A DNA stretch of 64,000 nt from Bradyrhizobium sp. (GTDB lineage Bacteria > Pseudomonadota > Alphaproteobacteria > Rhizobiales > Xanthobacteraceae), in contig NZ_JACRMG010000037.1 of the NCBI RefSeq assembly GCF_016219575.1, forward strand, positions 1-64,000. Direction: 5' to 3'. Positions 60,051 through 64,000 of the stretch are shown here, in pieces. Below the pieces are notes generated by a model. The model made no database searches. It saw nothing but the letters and a program-made list of their open reading frames with translations, and was not told the DNA's origin. A program made the position numbers and the translations under genes. The stretch's first letter is position 1. Every line of letters begins with the position of its first letter.

Positions 60051-60186
60051 CCATTGACGTCCCTGCGAAAGCAGGGACCCATAACCACGGGATCGGGTTG
60101 TTGAAGCAGGTTGTAGTTCCAGCCTTCGCAAAATGACTTCCTGTGGTTATGGATCCCGGATCGCGCTCGCTTGTCCGGGACGACAG
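60051..60186. repeat. Palindromic repeat (CCCATAACCAC / GTGGTTATGG type)
   Basis: GACGTCCCTGCGAAAGCAGG...CCATAACCAC on the left pairs in part with GTGGTTATGGATCCCGG...TCCGGGACGAC on the right. It stands between the DUF3617 gene and dispersed repeat copy B. Confidence 0.7.
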
Positions 60187-60200
60187 CGGTGTGTGAGGCG

Positions 60201-60714
60201 CGTGCGCTCTCATTCCCGCGACTGGTTTTCGCCCGGGTTGTGCATCTTCGTCGGCCCTCTCTCTGACAGAGGGCGCAGGGAAGGCCGGGCGCCGACTGCG
60301 CCCGCATTGCCGTGTGCAAAAAAGTGGAAACGACGCACACGGGTTTGACAGGTACAGCCGGGACATCCCGGCCTTCCCCGCGCAATGGCTTTACGGCTTA
60401 CTTCGTGCTCTCCCCGGTGAGCGGCCTTTATTGTCACCGTTGCCAGGCCCGCACAGGCGGGCCGGATAGACGCCAGGGTCGCGGCGCCAGGACCACACGA
60501 CTTCGCCGTACGCCGCGGCGTTTTCGTCAGGTGAACACCCGACGCCGCAAGCGTCCATCGCAACCCGCGCCAACGTTCGTGACGACCGCGAAGCGTCCCC
60601 TCATGGTGGCGCGGGCTGATCGGGTTATGCCGCAAATCAGAATTCCGGTAAAGCGAAAATTTTTTCAATTTGGGGCTTGACACGATTCCGGCAAACCGAA
60701 CTGATTTGCCCGTC
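60201..60714 (-). repeat. Dispersed 0.5-kb repeat, copy B (inverted)
   Basis: Reads on the minus strand the same blocks as copy A (21871-22396): TTTACCGGAATTCTGATTT, CACCATGAGGGGACGCTTCG, GTGTGGTCCTGGCGCC, GCCATTGCGCGGGGAA. The two copies face each other 38 kb apart. With the repeat at 60051-60186 it makes up most of a 773-base gene-free stretch; nothing else is seen in it. Confidence 0.85.
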
Positions 60715-60753
60715 GGGCCGGCTTGGCGCAGCCGCCACCCGGATCAAACGAAA

Positions 60754-60777
60754 GAGGCCGCAGACCCTGCGACCTCT
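60754..60777 (-). terminator. Terminator-like hairpin after the Tyr/Gly-rich gene
   Basis: On the minus strand GAGGTCGCAG and CTGCGGCCTC pair with one mismatch around GGT, followed by TTTCGTTT. It lies about 25 bases past the stop of the leftward gene. Confidence 0.6.
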
Positions 60778-60801
60778 CGTTGTTCGGACCTCGGCTGGCG
60801 G

Positions 60802-61182
60802 TCACCAGCGATAACGATATCCGCGGACGACCCGAGGGCCGTAGGCGTAGGGGCGGATAACCCGCCGGTACCTCGGACCGTAATAGACAGGGGGACCATA
60901 GTAGTAAGAAGGTGCGTAACCGTAGTTGTAGTACGCCGGGGCGTAGCCGCCGTAATAGACGGGGGCATAGCCGCCGTAGTAGCCGTATCCCGGTCCATAG
61001 TAGCCGTAGGGCCCATAGGCATACGCGCTGGACGCTATGCCGCCGATCACCGCGCCGGCAATCAGCCCGCCAGCGAGGCCTGGCCCCCAACCGCCTCGCC
61101 ACGCATGAGCCGGCGACGGAGCCGCCAATGCAGCCACACCAATCGTGGCAGCGGTCGCCAACGCCAATACCGCCTTCTTCAT
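60802..61182 (-). CDS. Secreted Tyr/Gly-rich repeat protein
   Basis: 126 residues from the ATG at 61182 with GGGAGG eight bases upstream. Signal peptide about 1-27 ending AHA-W. A Gly/Ala hydrophobic stretch (about 33-52) follows, then a low-complexity C-terminal half with repeats such as YGPYGYYGPGYGYYGGYAP, and a basic end (RRVIRPYAYGPRVVRGYRYRW). Such proteins are common in bradyrhizobia and may be surface or envelope structural proteins; that is inference. Confidence 0.7.
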   Translation of the reverse strand: MKKAVLALATAATIGVAALAAPSPAHAWRGGWGPGLAGGLIAGAVIGGIASSAYAYGPYGYYGPGYGYYGGYAPVYYGGYAPAYYNYGYAPSYYYGPPVYYGPRYRRVIRPYAYGPRVVRGYRYRW

Positions 61183-61348
61183 ATTCAACCTCCCGCTTTC
61201 CTGGGGAAACTCGACTGTTCGCCCGGCAATACTAATTCCTGCAGCCACCCTTTGTGAAAGGAATTGTCGTGCAGTTTAATGTTGATGAACGGGCAGTGTT
61301 GCGCCTGACTGCGGGTCCAGTTGCCAGCGGGGACCGGCCGGAGAAACA

Positions 61349-62509
61349 ATGACCCATCGAATTGAAAGCATTGCCGCAGCGATCGAGGCCTTCATCCGGT
61401 CGGAGGTCATTCCTTACGAGAAGGATCCGCGCAGGGGCCGGCATGGCCCCAGCGACGAGCTGGTGCAGGAATTGCGCGCCAGGGCCCGCAAGGCCGGCGT
61501 GCTGACGCCGCAGATGCTGCCGGACGGATCGCAGCTCACGCAGCGCGAAACCGCAAAGCTCCTGATCAGGACCGGTCTGTCGCCATTGGGGCCGATCGCC
61601 TGCAACACCATGGCGCCCGACGGCAGCAACATGTTCCTGATCGGCAGGGTCGGAAACGCCGAACAGAAGGCGCGCTTCCTCGCGCCGCTGATGTCCGGCA
61701 AGGCGCGTTCGGCGTTCTTCATGACCGAGCCGGCGGAAGCGGGCGGCGCCGGCTCCGATCCCTCGATGATGCAGACCACGTGCCGGCTGGACGGCAATCA
61801 CTGGGTCATCAACGGGCGCAAGAAATTCATCACCGGCGCCGACGGCGCCAGCATCGGCATCGTCATGGCGAAGTCGGACGCCGGCGCCTGCATGTTCCTG
61901 GTCGACCTGCCCGATCCCGCGATCCGCATGCTGCGGGTGCTGGACACGATCGACAGCGCGATGGCCGGCGGGCATGCCGAACTCGAGATCGACAACCTTC
62001 GCGTCCCCGCCGACCAGATGCTCGGCGCCTGCGGCGAAGGCTTCAAGTATGCGCAGATGCGGCTCAGCCCGGCGCGGTTGTCGCACTGTATGCGCTGGCT
62101 GGGCCTCGCCATGCGCGCCAACGAGATCGCCACCGATTATGCCTGCCGCCGCCATGCCTTCGGAAAGCCGCTGGTCGATCACGAGGGCGTCGGTTTCATG
62201 CTGGCGGACAATTTGATCGATCTCAGGCAGTCGGAATTGATGATCGACTGGTGCGCCGGCGTGCTCGACAGCGGTTCGCTCGCAACGGCCGAGAGCTCCA
62301 TGGCCAAGGTGGCGGTGTCGGAAGCATTGATGCGGGTTGCCGATCGCTGCGTGCAGGTGATGGGAGGCAGCGGCATCACGGCCGACACGATCGTCGAGCA
62401 GGCCTTCCGGGAGATGCGCGCCTTCCGCATCTATGACGGCCCGACCGAAGTCCACCGATGGTCGCTGGCCAAGAAGATCAAGCGCGACTGGAACGCCGGG
62501 CAGCAGTGA
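61349..62509 (+). CDS. Acyl-CoA dehydrogenase family protein, second copy
   Basis: 386 residues. GGAGA lies four bases before the ATG. ACAD blocks: AFFMTEPAEAGGAGSDPSMMQTTCRLDG (about 127-154), VQVMGGSGITADT (near 333) and FRIYDGPTEVHRWSLAKKIKRDW at the end. It is a distant paralogue of the gene at 29074; both end with DGPxEVHxW, typical of the ACAD10/11-like group. Substrate unknown. Confidence 0.88.
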   Translation: MTHRIESIAAAIEAFIRSEVIPYEKDPRRGRHGPSDELVQELRARARKAGVLTPQMLPDGSQLTQRETAKLLIRTGLSPLGPIACNTMAPDGSNMFLIGRVGNAEQKARFLAPLMSGKARSAFFMTEPAEAGGAGSDPSMMQTTCRLDGNHWVINGRKKFITGADGASIGIVMAKSDAGACMFLVDLPDPAIRMLRVLDTIDSAMAGGHAELEIDNLRVPADQMLGACGEGFKYAQMRLSPARLSHCMRWLGLAMRANEIATDYACRRHAFGKPLVDHEGVGFMLADNLIDLRQSELMIDWCAGVLDSGSLATAESSMAKVAVSEALMRVADRCVQVMGGSGITADTIVEQAFREMRAFRIYDGPTEVHRWSLAKKIKRDWNAGQQ

Positions 62510-62586
62510 ACATCAGCGCAGGCGCATCTTCCGCAGGCCTGATGGCTGACCTTGCCTGCCAATGGCCATGAACAGACGCGGCTTTC

Positions 62587-63573
62587 CTACTCGATCACCT
62601 CGTCGGCGCGGACGAGCAACGCGGGCGCCACGTTGAGACCGAGCATCCTGGCAGTCTTGAGATTGATGATCAGTTCGACTCGGGTAGCCTGTTGTACCGG
62701 CAGATCGGCGGGCTTCTCGCCCTTGACGATGCGGCCGGTGTAGACGCCGGCGAGGTGGTAGGTCTCCGCGAGGTTGGTCCCGTAGCTCGCCAGGCCGCCG
62801 GCCGCAACGAACTCGCGAAATGGAAAGATGGCGGGCAGGGAATTGAGCAGGCTCAGTGCAGCGAGCCGATCGATATTGCTGATGAACAGCAGATCTGCAA
62901 CGATCACAAGCGCACCGGCACCGCGCTCCCTGGCACTGGTGAAGACCATGTCGAAATCGCGGGCGTTGTTGGCATGCAGGATGTGAATCTTCAGTCCCAT
63001 CCTGCCGGCCGCGGCCTCTATCTCCCGTATGTAGCCCTCGGTCGTGGCGAGATTTGCCGGATTGACAAGCAGCGCAATGGCCGTCGTCGCAGGAGTCAAT
63101 TCATGGAGAATCTCGAGCCATTTCTGCGCCAGCTGGAGATTGAGATTGATGACGCCCGTGAGATTGCCGCCTGGATGATTGAGGCTGGTCACGAGCCCCA
63201 GCTCGACGGGGTCGGTGCCAAGCATGAAGACGATCGGGATCGTTGTGGTCGCCGCCTTTGCCGCGCGGACCGCGGGCGTGCTGCCGAGCGCGACGATGAC
63301 ATTTACCTGACGATTGACCAGTTCGGCAGCCATCGATGGCAATCGATCGGTTTGGCCACCGGTCCAGCGGTATTCGACCAGGACATTGCGGCCTTCGACG
63401 TAACCGGTTTCACTCAATCCTTTGCGGAAGGCAGCCACGAGGTGAGCCGCTTCGTCAGGCCGCGCATTTCTGAGGAAGCCGACCACCGGCTGTGTTGGCT
63501 GCTGCGCGCGGGCGGTGCGCGACCATGCAACCGCTGAACCGCCGAGAAAGGTGATGAATTCACGCCGTCTCAT
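62587..63573 (-). CDS. ABC transporter substrate-binding protein (PF04392 type) with a Tat signal
   Basis: 328 residues from the ATG at 63573, directly after AAGGAA. MRRREFITFLGGSAVAW is a twin-arginine signal of the kind common in this family. The two lobes are seen from QPVVGFLRNARPDEAAHLV to the end LLVRADEVIE. The family is widespread in bradyrhizobia, often as many copies without adjacent permease genes, as here. The ligand is unknown. A decayed relative lies directly upstream. Confidence 0.85.
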   Translation of the reverse strand: MRRREFITFLGGSAVAWSRTARAQQPTQPVVGFLRNARPDEAAHLVAAFRKGLSETGYVEGRNVLVEYRWTGGQTDRLPSMAAELVNRQVNVIVALGSTPAVRAAKAATTTIPIVFMLGTDPVELGLVTSLNHPGGNLTGVINLNLQLAQKWLEILHELTPATTAIALLVNPANLATTEGYIREIEAAAGRMGLKIHILHANNARDFDMVFTSARERGAGALVIVADLLFISNIDRLAALSLLNSLPAIFPFREFVAAGGLASYGTNLAETYHLAGVYTGRIVKGEKPADLPVQQATRVELIINLKTARMLGLNVAPALLVRADEVIE

Positions 63574-63823
63574 TTCCTTGACAATCCTGCCAGGCGCCGC
63601 ATTGGGCGATATGATCACAGGGAGCGTCGCCCGACCAGTGGAGGCCTAGCGCATTGGCGGTCTTGAGGTTGACGACCAACTCACATCTTGTCGGCGCCTG
63701 CACCGGCAGGTGGCCGGGGTTCGCACCCTTGAGTATGCGGTCGACGTAACCGGCAGCGCGATGATAGAGGTCGAACTGATCGGGTCCGCAAGAGAGGGGA
63801 ATCCGATCTCCGCGTTGGGTCAC
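63560..63823 (-). pseudogene. Decayed C-terminal fragment of an ABC substrate-binding protein
   Basis: The frame reads RGDRIPLSCGPDQFDLYHR, AAGYVDRILKGANPGHLPVQ, APTRCELVVNLKTANALGL (63823 to about 63640). This is the typical C-terminal block of the same family as the gene at 62587 (compare GRIVKGEKPADLPVQQATRVELIINLKTARMLGL). After ALGL the usual ending (xxPxLLARADEVIE) is lost, and no N-terminal part is found up to the window edge at 64000. It is a remnant of an earlier tandem copy. The 177 bases beyond it show no gene. Confidence 0.65.
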
Positions 63824-64000
63824 CAGGCGACGTCGCAGGTCCAGCCGACGGCGATCCGGTCTGGCCTCGTGGCGGCACTGAACAAAGGCTGCGGCCTGTT
63901 AGCTGATGCGCTTGCCCATTCGTTCAAGTGAGGATGTCCAGCGCCATTTCGCGCACCGGCAAATGCTCTGCCGGTCGGGCATCCAGGGCGACGTCAATTG

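Noticed and set aside
59504..60683. Leftward open frames of 293 and 157 codons
   Set aside because: Antisense to the DUF3617 gene and through repeat copy B; neither has a ribosome site or domain.

Overview
The window is GC-rich chromosome of an alphaproteobacterium of the Bradyrhizobium/Rhodopseudomonas group (Nitrobacteraceae). The evidence is the set of lineage-typical small families (DUF6101, DUF4170, DUF2093, DUF2076), a ROSE-type thermometer upstream of an hsp20, an RPA1163-like fluoroacetate dehalogenase, and several dispersed palindromic repeat families of the kind common in Bradyrhizobium. I saw no rRNA, tRNA, CRISPR array or phage.

Left edge to 7 kb: the start of an IS30-family transposase runs off the left edge. 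A small secreted protein follows, then a compact heat/stress island: an HtrA-type protease (minus strand), groES-groEL, four small uncharacterised proteins, and two hsp20 genes, the first behind a ROSE-like RNA thermometer. The groES and first hsp20 promoters share a motif (TTGCG-N6/7-CTTGAA-N17-CTA). Two related hairpin repeats at 909-960 and 6986-7043 bound the island.

7-23 kb: envelope and housekeeping genes. They include a glycosyltransferase plus ChbG/HpnK deacetylase pair, hisZ-hisG, rsmE, ubiA behind a proline-rich secreted protein, and a tight pmbA-cysQ-DUF4170-DUF374-waaA-lpxK run that makes the Kdo-lipid A core. Several genes here start with TTG. A 0.5-kb dispersed repeat (21.9-22.4 kb) recurs inverted at 60.2-60.7 kb.

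23-36 kb: a dienelactone-hydrolase-like protein that lacks its nucleophile, xseA, an alpha/beta hydrolase/membrane protein/winged-helix operon, purD, an acyl-CoA dehydrogenase, the dehalogenase, tadA, a pseudouridine synthase with a huge Arg/Asp-rich N-terminus, rsmD and mutL.

36-57 kb: arfB, a paired inactive/active M16 peptidase, ribF-ileS-lspA, a CheY-like regulator, a HAD hydrolase, a TipF-like degenerate EAL protein, a class III aminotransferase, prmB, the overlapping run pgsA-moaD-moaE, uvrC, an Omp25-like porin, a cold-shock protein and rlmJ.

57-64 kb: secreted proteins (RNase T2, DUF3617 and others), a second acyl-CoA dehydrogenase, and a Tat-exported ABC substrate-binding protein followed by a decayed fragment of a paralogue. 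Most convergent junctions and operon ends carry a palindromic repeat.
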